Source of the DNA: Fragum whitleyi
Lineage: Eukaryota > Mollusca > Bivalvia > Cardiida > Cardiidae
Direction of reading: 5' to 3'
Length of the DNA: 64,000 nt
Assembly (NCBI GenBank): GCA_948146395.1
Contig: OX411548.1
Coordinates: 58,733,020 to 58,797,019 of the forward strand
The position numbers and the translations under genes were made by a program. A model generated the notes under the pieces. It saw only the letters and a program-made list of their open reading frames with translations, ran no database searches and had not been told where the DNA came from. Below, piece after piece: positions 10,513-21,675 of the stretch. The first letter of the stretch is position 1; the number at the start of each line of letters is the position of its first letter.

Positions 10513-12237
10513 ACAAGTTTGGCTCCAATTTTACGTTGGAATGCGTAGCAATTTCAATATAGGTTTATCAAAACCGCAAAATGAATCCAAGACAATTTCT
10601 GGGTTTTTCGATAACACTTATCACATGATCTCTTCGCCGGATTATTTTTCACCTCAACTTGTTGTGGACCATAAATCAGTTGTTATTAGAAGATTTTTCT
10701 TTAAATATGTAATTTAAATGATGTATATATTCTCTTTGCTGCTTGAATTACTCGAAAAATATGATAATAAATCGAGTACGAATTTGTTTTGTGCTTCGAC
10801 ATTTCTTTATATTGTAATCACATGTTTTATGTGGCGGTCATGTGATCTGTACTTCCCGAAATACTTCCCGATCCTGTTAACCTTTTTGGTAGACTGGTCC
10901 TGTCAACCGTATTTGTAGACTTGTTCTACTGTCGACTCAAGTATGATGGCCGAAAGTTGGACCAGTTTACCGTTTTGGAACACCTTCGACCAATCTACGA
11001 TCGTACCTCGGCGTACTTCCGATGTAAATCTTTAATCAAAGCACTGAAAGTACTGATGTTGAACATTTCTGGTGGCATTCTAGAGGGGTATATTTAATTC
11101 GTTATGAAAACGAGAAATTATACGTGTAAAAAGTAATTAGGGGAAAGTGTCTCGTCAATATATAAAAATACAAATTTGTTTTGCATGTCCAATTTGTTCT
11201 CAAATATAACATACAAAAGAAAAAAGAAAAAAAATACTATTTTAAAGGAAACATACTGTGTTTTGTTTGGACCTTGCTGTTGTTGTTTTAAATCTATTTT
11301 TCGGTTCATGATACAAACGGAATTTAAAATTATTTGCTAGGCACATGTATTATTTTTTCAACTATAATATGCTCCGAGTTGCAAATGTCATGATCTTTAT
11401 AGCGTGATTCTTTCATGAGAATGTTTATAATTTTGAGGCATTGTTTTGCTTGTTTGGACCATTTAAGAAAACATACAACTATAGTGTCTAGACTATTCAT
11501 TTCTTCCTTAATCTTAAAAACAGTCAGAATGGTTATTCAATTTCAATATACCGAACCCATATTTGGCCAAAACAACAGCAGTCTTACTACATTTTTGCCA
11601 TGAAGCGTAATCCGTTAGGGCTACGGAAATTGTACGATCCGAATGGGGGCCCGCCTCCCCCTTATTAAAAGACTCGTGGTTTTTTTTTGTTTTTTTTTAC
11701 TTATGGTGTACATCAGTAAGAGACAACGCGTAAATAATCGTCTATCGAGGCGTTTACATTTCTCAACATATATCGTTGGTCTTCAACCAAAACGTTGTAA
11801 TTACAAGGTTTTGATCTTTCGGTAATATGTAGAGTTTCGTTAAAGAGAAGAAACATATGACAAATCTCAGATAATGAAACAATATCCTGTGCCCCAGCCA
11901 TCACGATTTGATCATCCCTTTTCAAACATTTTTTTTTTTTTTTTTTTTTTGAAAAAGTGTCAAATAATTCTGGAAACCCGTCTCGAGACGGCTGTCGCAT
12001 TTAAAACCCGATTTCATTAACCTGTGTATCAAAACACGACTCCTTCACATCACCTTAGGTGTTGAAGCATAAATGGGTAGTAGGTTTGTGTCAAGGTTTG
12101 TGTAGTGACCTCCCTTAGGCTGCTATACGTTATACGATATACTGTAAACGGTATTCGCTATACGCTATACGGAGAACGGCGGTTCACATTGGAAGCACGA
12201 GCATCCAATGCGTTCCTTTTGTGGTTTGATAGATAAA
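10513..12237. other. No gene recognised
   Basis: AT-rich, with poly-T runs near 11680-11698 and 11931-11950. At 12120-12180, irregular TATACG words repeat (CTATACGTTATACGATATAC). Short ORFs lack domains and splice context. Confidence 0.4.
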
Positions 12238-13150
12238 GTTAAGATTCATGTGAAGTGTTTGAGACCCAATTTTAAGGGAACTTCATTAGCCGAGAAAAAG
12301 CAGTATATCAAAGTATAATATATATCAAAATGCAGGTATTCATGAGCACAAGCAGGTAAGCAACATAAGACCGCCATAGCAAATACATGACGGTTGGATG
12401 TTAACAAAGTACAGTCTAGAGTACTATCCAGGTAGTACTACAACCGTTGATATAAAACTCAGTCTCAAAAGGCTCTTTTTAAACAATCAATTTCGATTTA
12501 TTTGGTCAAAGTACATGTCAAACCGGTTCGGTCCGTTTTCAAAATAGATGTTAGGTATGGTGCAACATCACACCATAATATTGTGAATTATTTTCTGCGA
12601 TTTATTTCAAATTACAGTATTTTTTTGTAATTCAATGATCTATGATAAATTACTATATAGTCATCATTCAATGAAATAGAAAATGATATATTGCTAAACA
12701 ACCTTACAGGTATTCAAACTATTTATATCCATTTATGTTGTGATAACACACCATACCTTACACAGAACTACGCGTTTACAAAATTAGAATGACATATATG
12801 ACATATGTGTTTATAAAATAAGTCAAAATTAATTGCTTGCATAACTACGTTTTGGGTCCGAATTTAATACCAACGGTTGTAGTACTACCTGGATAGTACT
12901 TTAGACTGTACTTTGTTAAAATATGAGCCTTTTTTTAACAACAGTCATGCAGTTGCTTGTTCTCTACAAAATGACCATTTCCACAATGTTTTGGCTAAAC
13001 CGCTATAGCTATGACAGTCTTATGTTGCTCAACTGCTTGTGCTCATAAATCGCTTCATTTTGGTATATAATATACCTGGACATACTGCCTTTTCTTGGTA
13101 AATGAAGTGCCCTTAAAATTTGGTCTCAAACACTTTACATGAACCTTAAG
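12238..13150. mobile_element. Foldback element, copy 3 (longest)
   Basis: The outer ends are GATTCATGTGAAGTGTTTGA and TCAAACACTTTACATGAACC, inverted. Arms converge to a 47-49-nt inner inverted repeat (12401-12449 and 12871-12917) that starts TTAACAAAGTACAGTCTAGA and contains GGTAGTACTACAACCGTTG; it is nearly perfect. The central 420 nt is AT-rich and has no ORF of note. Arms are at least 210 nt, typical of foldback-type elements. No transposase is present. Confidence 0.7.
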
Positions 13151-13239
13151 CAGATGATTTGCCTTAATATTTATTACAGTTAGTAACATCTTACAGTTGA
13201 CATTCAACTTTATCAAAACTATTCTTAATCGCTAATTCA

Positions 13240-13430
13240 GCGTTCCATTCAATACTTCGGGTTCGATCCCAGGCGGCGACACTCATCGTTTGCGTCTATT
13301 TGTCTCCCACCTATGGGTCAATAATCGTTGACCTAGATCGAATAGCGGATGGGTGTTAGAAAAAGATGTAATGGAAGCATTGGTGCGAGATATACTAGGA
13401 TTCAATTGTAAGTTGCTGTGTGAAATCCTT
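13240..13430 (+). mobile_element. SINE family 1, truncated copy
   Basis: It starts inside the tRNA-like head at the B box (GGGTTCGATCCCAGGCGGCG) and continues through ACACTCATCG, GGGTCAATAATCGTTGACCT and AAAAGATGTAATGGAAGCAT. It stops before the 3' tail. Confidence 0.65.
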
Positions 13431-15297
13431 TCCAAACAAAACAAAGTCTATTCCATGCATTCAAACGACTCAACATTTCTTTCAAATCGATCAAGCAATT
13501 ACACGATTTTATTGGCTTAATCGTAATTCAAAGCCTCTTATTAGTCCGCGGAGACACACAAAAAGAAAAGTGAATAGACTTTAAGAAAAGGGAGGTAATA
13601 ATATATCGCTAATTTCATCTAAGTGTACGAAATTATCGATACTATACCACTCTCCTATAATTTCATTTAAACCTCGCTCACCCCCTCATTCATAAAATTA
13701 AGAAATCATTCCAATAATCATCCGCTTTATGTATCTCACGATATCGTCTACAGTATCCGAGGTGGGGGCGGATTGAAAGAGAGAATCATTTTTGTACGGA
13801 AGCACTTTAAATCGCGGGCGGGAGGACAGCGCGAAAAAAGTACATCATTTTAGAAATTTCGTTTTGAAAAAAACGAATATATAAATTCATATGTAAAAAT
13901 ATGTTTTATTTATTGTACATTTCAATCAGAAAAACCCAATAAACTAATAAAATCTAAACTCTGATTAGCAAAACCAGTTGTCACACAGTGCACGCTGATC
14001 GAAAATCGAACAAGCACGATTCCCACTGCACTATACTTTACGCACCTATACGCGCTTATACGACGTTTTCGAGTAGTGCCCTCTCATGTGACCCGGTATA
14101 AGGAAATCATAGTGTTTGATTTTAACTATTCCCGTGCCTTGAAATCGTTCACTTGATACCCGAATAGTCTACTCCTATGTGAACTCAACCTTACACCACG
14201 GGGAATCAAACGCGGCGAATCACCTTGGAAACCCTCCGCATTGAAAAAAATCGCGTGATCCATGATTTGTCAGAAATATATTTGAAAGCAGTCTATACAC
14301 TGTCTACATTTTGTATAGAGTCCTTGTATCACGCTATTTCCAAAATACACTGTTGTTTGAAGGAGACAAGACTTGAAAAATAGTAAATTGAAACTAATTG
14401 CGCACTACTTTCTATCGAGGATATTTTGCTCCATTGAAAACTTACTGGATTTGATTTTCACGCTAAATAACAGTGGTGAACGCTGATAACCAACGTTCAC
14501 TAAAAACTGGATCCATCGAAGGTGTCCCGATTGCTGCCATGCGTTCAAGATAATATGTTTGCATTTTAAATGATTGCTCAATTTGTATAAGTCTGAACTT
14601 GCTTACCTTTTCAAAATATTTTGCGAACGTTTTCATCCGTATCGCAGGACTAAATCATAATTTCCACTTTAAACTCCCTATATATTTTCTCGGCTATTTC
14701 CCTTTCTTGGCGAAGGCGGCAAAGATTTGCCAGATCTAAGTTTTCGGATGATATTGTTTGTCACAACCACCAATGGCGTAACTACCATTACGCATATTAC
14801 GTAAGTGCGTAATAGAAATAAATCCTCTTTCGGAATATGTCGTTGATGAATCGTCATCACATTGAAATAACAGCTTTTTCAAGCTGTACTTTCGATGTTT
14901 TGATCATTCACCAACGCTTTAATCATAGAAAAAGACCGCGGACGGGTGATAATTATCTTTTTTCACAGTCCACATATCGCCTTTATTCTATAAATTCTAT
15001 GTTGGTCGCCTGCTGAGCTTAGTGTGTATGAATTTCAAAATTCTTAATGGAATGCCCTTGCCTAGTCAAATCTTGAAGAACCCACAACATAGGGGTCAAT
15101 GCGAACTACATTGGGTAGTTTCCAGCTTTCGTGTTTTGTATAGCTTAGAATTCCGTCTTCGAAATGCGATGCTATTTTTTAGACACAATAAACTATGTTA
15201 CGGTCAAATAAGACCGGTAGATTGTATCTAGACTAAGATAAGCCAGTACAGATGAGCAGTCTGGTCGATAATATTGGTATCCGTACGTCTGCAATAA
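13431..15297. other. No gene recognised
   Basis: Read on both strands: AT-rich, with scattered short ORFs that have no domain, splice or codon support. Confidence 0.4.
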
Positions 15298-15538
15298 TTT
15301 TGTGAACGCAACTCCTACAACTTCAATGAAATTTTCACAGAATTATGTTTCTTGTCACCTGACCTTGCGCATATTGTCAGGGTTTTATGATATATCTTAT
15401 TGTATCACAAGAAAAGGGAGGGTTTTTTTAAATAAAAAAAATCTAGTGAAAGCAATTTATCCCTCTTCTGGTCGAATTTTTATTAAAACATTCCACAGAA
15501 TATTCACAGTCTGCTAATCTTAGTAGGCAGGGTTTGTT

Positions 15539-15585
<47 letters not shown>

Positions 15586-15800
15586 TGTGTGTGTGTTTTG
15601 TTTTTCCCGTTGTGGAAAAGAGGCCTCCAATTCACAAACCATATCTAAGCAAATTTTTAGATGTGAAAATACCTTTTGAACGCAACTCCTCCTACATATA
15701 CAAAATATATGGTTTGATTTGTATGAAACGTTCACAGAATTTTCCTTCTCACCTCATCTTGCGTATATTGTCGGGTGGAAGCACAATTAGAGTCATGTCC
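15298..15800 (+). repeat. Pair of diverged direct repeats around a T/GT microsatellite
   Basis: TTTTGTGAACGCAACTCCTA (15297) and CCTTTTGAACGCAACTCCTC (15671) begin two related segments. Each continues to a TTCACAGAATT and TTGCGYATATTGTC word. Between them, T32 is followed by (GT)n at 15541-15595. It is non-coding. Confidence 0.5.
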
Positions 15801-15879
15801 TTTCATAATGTCAAACTGTTTAAAAAAAGCAAGTCAATGGCAATTTTAAAATTGACGGGATTGCAGTAGGCATTTTCAA

Positions 15880-16275
15880 TGATATTCAAACGAGCATCTC
15901 CGATAAGCCTGAGCCCTCGTCATCCCAACGTAACAATACAGATTTTGTTAAGCTGCAAGCTAGGATTTACAATGGAGAAATCAAAGATGAGATTTTGGCA
16001 AAGACACATGCGGACAGTAATTGATACATTTGAACATGCAAATGAAGTGAGGACAGGAAGTTGCAAGACGTGTCAGGTTGTCTTATCAATACAGGATACC
16101 TTACTTTGACATTTTAAAAATCTTAAAACTGCCAGAAAACCAACTGGTTAATTCATCTAGACTCTGTGATTTTTGTAAACGATCCAATGACTACGTTAAC
16201 GCGCATAATTAGATAACGTCAAGTTCAAATTATATCAAATTTTCCCATTTCCATTCCAAATGGTCTAGAAGTAAT
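15880..16275 (+). repeat. Diverged dispersed repeat, copy 1
   Basis: TCAAACGAGCATCTCCGATA at the start, and CTGTGATTTTTGTAAACGAT followed by GACTACGTTAACGC and ATATCAAATTTTCCCATTTC at the end, match 23440-23870 (TCAAACGAGCCTCTC..., GGCTACGTTAACCC, CATCAAATTTTCCAAATTT). The middle is poorly conserved. Confidence 0.45.
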
Positions 16276-18494
16276 TTGAATAATTATTTTCGATTTTTCC
16301 TTATCCAGTTTTAAAGATATCTAAAGTTTTTGTACGTGTACGAGTTTACTTTTTTATACTTGCTCAGTATATTAATTATTTTCCCAAACTTCATTTATTT
16401 CGACAATAAGGTAAATTTTCTTTGTAAGGACGTGTTTAGACTATAAGGCACCTTACATGTGGACTTATGATTAATTTATTCAATTGGCCATGAATTTCAA
16501 GTTTATTTGACCCTTATCTTTATGGAGACACTAAATCATGGTGCAAGAATGACGTTTATTGAAGGTGAAATAAAAGCGATCAGACTAATAACCACGTCTA
16601 AACAGATGAACTACCTGATCACATTTCTTATTTTTCAAACACATTTCAACTGAATGACTTGCAAACATTTTAGGTTCTAAATTTCGAAACATCACAAGAC
16701 AGGGAGATTACAGTTGATAATTTTATGGATTAGACTTAGTGTATATTTTAGTTGGACTAATCTGTATAATTACTGATTAATCCATAAACAATAATACCCT
16801 ATACACAATGTGAACAGACACACTTTTGAAAGTCGTTTTTTTTTTTCTTATGGCCCGTTACAATGAAGGGGTTCATCTTGAATCGCCGTTAGATAAATAA
16901 CTAAAAAACACTTGATTCATCAAGGGTCAACTTTCGAATAACCGTGTAGAAAGACTGAGTACTTGTTCAAGGTTCCAAATAATGATAACAATGCGTGTTC
17001 CTATAGAACTATACCTCGGGCAAACCAGGCCCGTAGCGCTATACATTATCATACTATCACACACACATATGCACACGCGCAAGTACGGACACCCACAAAA
17101 AATGCACGAAAACACACAAACATACTCAGAGAAAAATCTTCCAGAAGCGAAGGATATGGTCAATGGGCATCCTGTGCAGACCGAATTCGATATTAAACTT
17201 GCCCCCTCCCCCGGATGATCCGTTTTATGATTTACAGGTATTTTAATTGTCTTATATAGTTGAAGGAGTTATACGCACTAACGACCTTTGGGAACTGAGA
17301 CATCTATATTTGACCTGACCAGGTAGTTTTTCAATAAACTTCACTTCTTCGAAAATCACAAAAAAACTCAAACGTGCTACAAGTAAAAATACCATTAGTT
17401 CGCTTAACGTTTCATTGAAAGCAATCCTGAAACGAGAGGTTGTTTTGTTAATTTCAAGTGGTGATATCAACTCATGTATCTCTTTTTCTCTGTAAGATTA
17501 TTAGCGTGTTTTTCATTTACAAAGAAAAGTTACGAAAAAGAACAGAGGGAAATAACACCAACGAGTCAGTGCATTATCATCGTGATCTAGAAATAAGAAA
17601 TCAATTAGATCAGAGTTTAGTTTATGCTATGTGACAAACTTTTGAGTGATTCGTCACAGTAAATCGCTTCGAAATCCAAAAAGCGTTCGAAAACGAAGGT
17701 CTGTGTGGCATCTCCAAATATTTTTTTCCAAGCAATAATTGCCCCCGCTATCTCCCTGTTTATCGGTGATCTGTAATCGACAAAATTCTGTTTTAATCTG
17801 GATTTATCCTGCTTTAAAATAGCGCTCTAATCATTCATGTCAAAAATGTGATATAATCGAATCGAAAATATACACCTAGATAACGCAAACTGGACGTCAG
17901 ATGTACGTGAGCATAAAGTTTATCTACACTGTGTCTCAAAAGAACAGTTCCGATGATAAAGTAAGTCATAATATATCCCTTTTTTCTGCCCACTTACGAC
18001 TTAAAATAAATCCTATTACCGATGACGTCTGTAAATCACGACGTCGTAACGTTTGCCTTTTCAAGGTTCTTCGGTTTCGTGTTTGATTTATTTACTGCCA
18101 AATTCAATTGTTATAATAAAATACGACTCATTAATCAAGTATCATGGATTTAAGCTACTAATTGTTTAACATTTAAACTGAACATTTTGCCGTCGAATAA
18201 AGCGCGTCAACATTGTTACGCAAAGCAAACTCTGTGGTTCCGAAAAGGAGAAAATGGACACGAAAAACGTCAAGAATTGTCAAACTCACTTCTAAATGGT
18301 GTTCTCTAGTTTTTTGTACTTAATAAAATGTAAAAGTGGAAATGTTTGAGTTTTCCACGGTCTGTCGTTTGCGCGAAGCTAAAATCACGTGTAATTTGAA
18401 TAGAAATATTTGGTATCACCTTTTAATTGTTATAATGTCAATTACATATTTGTTTCCCAGAGAGTACAAATTATATATTTCTTAGCCTTTATTG
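16276..18494. other. No gene recognised
   Basis: AT-rich. A small inverted pair TTATGGATTA/TAATCCATAA lies at about 16722-16790, and a CA-rich stretch at 17058-17130. ORFs of 60-78 aa here are low-complexity or unsupported. Confidence 0.4.
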
Positions 18495-18870
18495 TCGCTT
18501 GAGCTCGTGTTTGGTCGGGATGTGATCGGGCATCGTTGTTTCCGGTCGGATATCGATCGACTTGATCGTGTGGACAGATCCAGCAAAGGTCGAGTTGGTC
18601 GGGAAGTGCTAGAGAAGAGGTCGAGAATGATCGTATAAAGGTCGAGTAAAAGCTATCTACCCGATCACACTCGATCTCTACGCGACTGATTCACGATCAT
18701 CTCAATCTTGCACCCGATTACCCGGCGGCTTCTCGATCAAATTATCTTCCCGACCTTACATGGGTATTTTGACATGTCAAAAATATTCGGGTAGGAAGCC
18801 CGATCGATGCCGACCACACTCAATCACCCCGAACTTTGCCGAGCTCGATCAAGTTGATCGGATGGGCAGT
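18495..18870. repeat. GATC-rich quasi-palindrome
   Basis: A 375-bp island dense in GATCG/CGATC and GGTCG/CGACC. The left half carries GGTCGGGATGTGATCGGG and GATATCGATCGACTTGATCG. The right half carries the inverse forms, ending CTCGATCAAGTTGATCGGAT. It is more GC-rich than its surroundings and has no conserved ORF. Confidence 0.5.
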
Positions 18871-19320
18871 GGGAACATAGTTAAACGACATAAAATTGTA
18901 CAAATATGGTGTATGCTACTTAACCCCCTTAGAACGCGGATGACAACCTTTACAATTTTTCATTTTTAAATGAAATTTTGTGTATTTTATTAAAAAAAGA
19001 TAAGAAATTAATTGTTTTGAAAAAAATATATATATTCAGCGCGACGGTCTTAATTAGGTGCTCTATAGATCCAAAATGCTATCAAGTCCACACATACAGT
19101 AATTTGTAGAGCATAACGTATTGTGCATACTTCATCGCTACGTGCCGAAGTATCTTCGGAATCATAATCAATAACTATTTTATGTATGTTCTGAATAAAT
19201 GTCCAAGTCTATCTGCCATACTTACATATATGAGTTTATGGGAAGTAATTTATATATGATAGGAACTAAATGATTTAAGATGTTACCTCCCCTGATCTTT
19301 TGACGCACTCTGGTAGCTCA
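18871..19320. other. No feature recognised
   Basis: AT-rich sequence without supported ORF or repeat. Confidence 0.35.
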
Positions 19321-19635
19321 TAATACATTGAAGTCGTTTTTTTTTTTGTTAAGTTTTCAAGCACTGTTACCTACGCCTTGACACGCCAACACGCAGCTTA
19401 TGTTTCTAAACGTCTGGAAGCCCAAGCGACAATTTTTACATGAAATGACAATGGTATGGTTCTTCTGCAACTCAATAAGATATATCCACCTGTAAGGTTT
19501 CCAGATTCTAGCTTGCATGTTTTTTGAGATATGCTCCGGGCGAAAAAAAATGGTCTACGGTCAGATCGATCGAGGGACCGATTTGTGAAAAGCAATATAC
19601 CCCCTCTTCATCGAAGGGGGCATGAAAACAAATGG
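19321..19635 (+). repeat. Dispersed repeat with CCCCCTCTTC/GAAGGGGG end
   Basis: It contains TTTCTAAACGTCTGGAAGCC and ends ATACCCCCTCTTCATCGAAG followed by GGGGCATG, a hairpin-capable terminus. The end matches the element at 3980-4165 and, inverted, that at 20580-20850. Confidence 0.55.
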
Positions 19636-20124
19636 TACGTTTTCTGTAAATTCATCATTTACATAAAAAGAAAATGACGCGTTTTCAATTTAGTTCAGCA
19701 TACACGTAAAAGACTCGTATCTTTTTGATACGAACGCTTCTCTAATAACGCATTTATAGCCGGGTTGAGTTCAAACGCAACGTTACCTCCCTGCAATAAG
19801 CCATTTTCCTATCAATAATTCTGTAAACTTGTATCGAAATGATCAACATGGGTGTCTACTCTCTTTAAGAACGTAGCAACCCCTGTTGTCGCACATAATC
19901 GTGGCCAGATTTTATCATTATTGGTCCGAAACATAACAAACAAAACATCAAAACACTCGAAAGGAAGTATGAAGAAACACTGTCGAGGTAGAAAAAAATC
20001 AATTGAAACGTTATGCATTAAATCAGTGCATGATATACCAGTGATTCGTTGGTAGATCGTTAACAAGTAATGCACACATTGTTGAAAAATCATCATAAAT
20101 GGCCTCAAAGACAGGTGAGACTTA
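19636..20124. other. No gene recognised
   Basis: A minus-strand ORF spans part of this stretch but only as read-through from the candidate exon at 20125-20244 past its splice donor. Confidence 0.35.
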
Positions 20125-20244
20125 CCTTGTGAATAATAAACATCTGCGAAGGGCGAAGAGTATCCTGCCTGTTCGGATTGCTCGAATTCGCAGGCGGACC
20201 AGAAAGTTCTCGCTCTCTGGCAATTTTTCGAGCATAGAATCATC
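20125..20244 (-). CDS. Candidate exon with consensus splice donor, unknown product
   Basis: On the minus strand, a segment more GC-rich than its flanks ends TATTCACAAG followed by GTAAGTCTCACC, a near-perfect donor at 20124. Two overlapping frames are open. One starts at ATG 20246 and reads MMILCSKNCQRARTFWSACE and on to ADVYYSQ before the donor; another starts at ATG 20307. No domain was recognised and no downstream acceptor exon was found. Treat as a weak candidate. Confidence 0.2.
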
Positions 20245-20245
20245 A

Positions 20246-20579
20246 TTTCCTGAAATGCGCCCCTGCTTTCCCCTTACTGGATAGCGGTTTTTTAATTCAA
20301 TGCTCAAAAATCCTAGGCGGCCACCTTTGATATCTTATATAGATATATATTATATATTTTATGTCGGAATTTAGATTGAAATCTAGCCAAATCTTTAATC
20401 TAGTCCTGATTGGGATTCTAATATTGACTATGCAAAATTAGAATTCTAATCTTGACTAGACAGATTCCAGGTCGGACATTGCAAATAAAGAATTCTAGTA
20501 TGGCTATTTAGATCTAGAATCGACCAAGGTTATGGTTAAACAGGGTTAAACATGATGCAAGAAAGACAATCATCTTCCA
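20246..20579. other. AT-rich, no gene
   Basis: Contains TATATA runs (20336-20360) and recurring CTAGAT/ATCTAG words. No ORF is supported. Confidence 0.35.
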
Positions 20580-20850
20580 ATATTTATTATGCCCCCTTCT
20601 AAGAAGAGGGAGTATATTTCTTTGCACATGTTGCTCGGTCCGTCGGTCGGTAGGTCGGTCGGTCGGTTTGTCCGTAGACCATTTTTTGTCCGGAAATATC
20701 TCAAAAGTATGCAAGCTACATGTAGAATCGTGAAACTCCAAAGGTAGATAGATCTCACTTGGAAGAAGTGCAGTCTACTCGTCATATTATTTGTTATTGC
20801 CCTTTGTTAATTGACAAAGAATACGCCATCGACCCTTTTATTATTGGGGC
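20580..20850 (-). repeat. Dispersed repeat with (GGAC)n, inverted orientation
   Basis: It begins TTATGCCCCCTTCTAAGAAG followed by AGGGAGTATA, then CGGTCGGTAGGTCGGTCGGT, then GACCATTTTTTGTCCGGAAA. This is the minus-strand form of the hairpin-ended repeats at 3980 and 19321. Overlapping ORFs translate the microsatellite. Confidence 0.6.
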
Positions 20851-20914
20851 ATAAAGTTTTACAAACATCTCTTGTTAGTGATATTATATATTCCTATACG
20901 TAATTATACAATAT

Positions 20915-21140
20915 TTACAATATCTTTCAGTTATATCGCGAAGACTGGACCTTCTTACAGTGGATTCATGGTTTTTCTGAAAGTTTGTTGAAAGCGGCAT
21001 AAAACCAAATTCAAACAAAACCATGACATCTTTTCGTAGCCTCTAGCTGTTATTCCACGTACAATTACCAACCCAATAGTAGAAGACAAATAGTCGGAAA
21101 GGATGAGCGCCGCCGTCGGGAATCGAACCTGGGGCCTTTT
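20915..21140 (-). mobile_element. SINE family 1, internally rearranged copy
   Basis: Minus-strand body sequence runs CAGTTATATCGCGAAGACTG, TGGATTCATGGTTTTTCTGA and later GTAGCCTCTAGCTG to the tRNA-like head (GAATCGAACCTGGGGCC). Embedded at about 20980-21022 is a plus-strand copy of the family 3' end (GTTTGTTGAAAGCGGCATAA). The copy is therefore a local inversion or fusion of two SINE pieces. Confidence 0.6.
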
Positions 21141-21675
21141 ACAACTAAGATAAAGAGCGAAGTCATCGGTATATAAACAAATACTTTCATTCTGAATTTG
21201 AATTTTCAAAAAGTTGTAAGAAACTCTACGTCAATGAGTTGATTTGCTCATTGAATAACTTATCGTTAACTTTGTCATAAACAATTGGAAAAAAACAGTT
21301 TATTGCAGCTGCGTTTACGACGTGTTGATCGCTAAACAACGATATACATGTAATAGATAACATCTTATTAACATAAGTATATATATCTGAATATACGCTT
21401 TTACTGTAAAAACTTGAACAGATACAATCTAATCTACATTGAATCATAAATTCGATATAGATACCCGTCAGATGAGAGGGACCCCTGGGTAGTGCGTAAA
21501 GTATTGGTCCTAGTCAGACTGCATTCATTTGGCCAATTTCCTGAATTTAAACTGATCATTCTTCCTACATGAGAAATAATTTCTAAAATTGAAACACCGG
21601 AAGTCTTCCAATTCGAATAATTTTCACGGGCTTCCCAGATGGCTATTTTGATGCCGGACGGGTCGCATTTAATTT
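21141..21675. other. 3' flank of the hydroxylase-like gene
   Basis: It would contain the 3' UTR of the minus-strand gene. The nearest minus-strand AATAAA is at about 21299-21304, roughly 370 nt past the stop; its use is not shown. No other feature. Confidence 0.35.

Noticed and set aside
10199..10717. 172-aa ORF as a gene
   Set aside because: It lies mostly inside a dispersed repeat, and the second copy at 52.3-53.06 kb does not keep the frame.
19812..20246. 144-aa minus-strand ORF as one gene
   Set aside because: The ORF reads through a consensus splice donor, and the part beyond it has no coding character. Only the first 40 codons were kept as a weak exon candidate.
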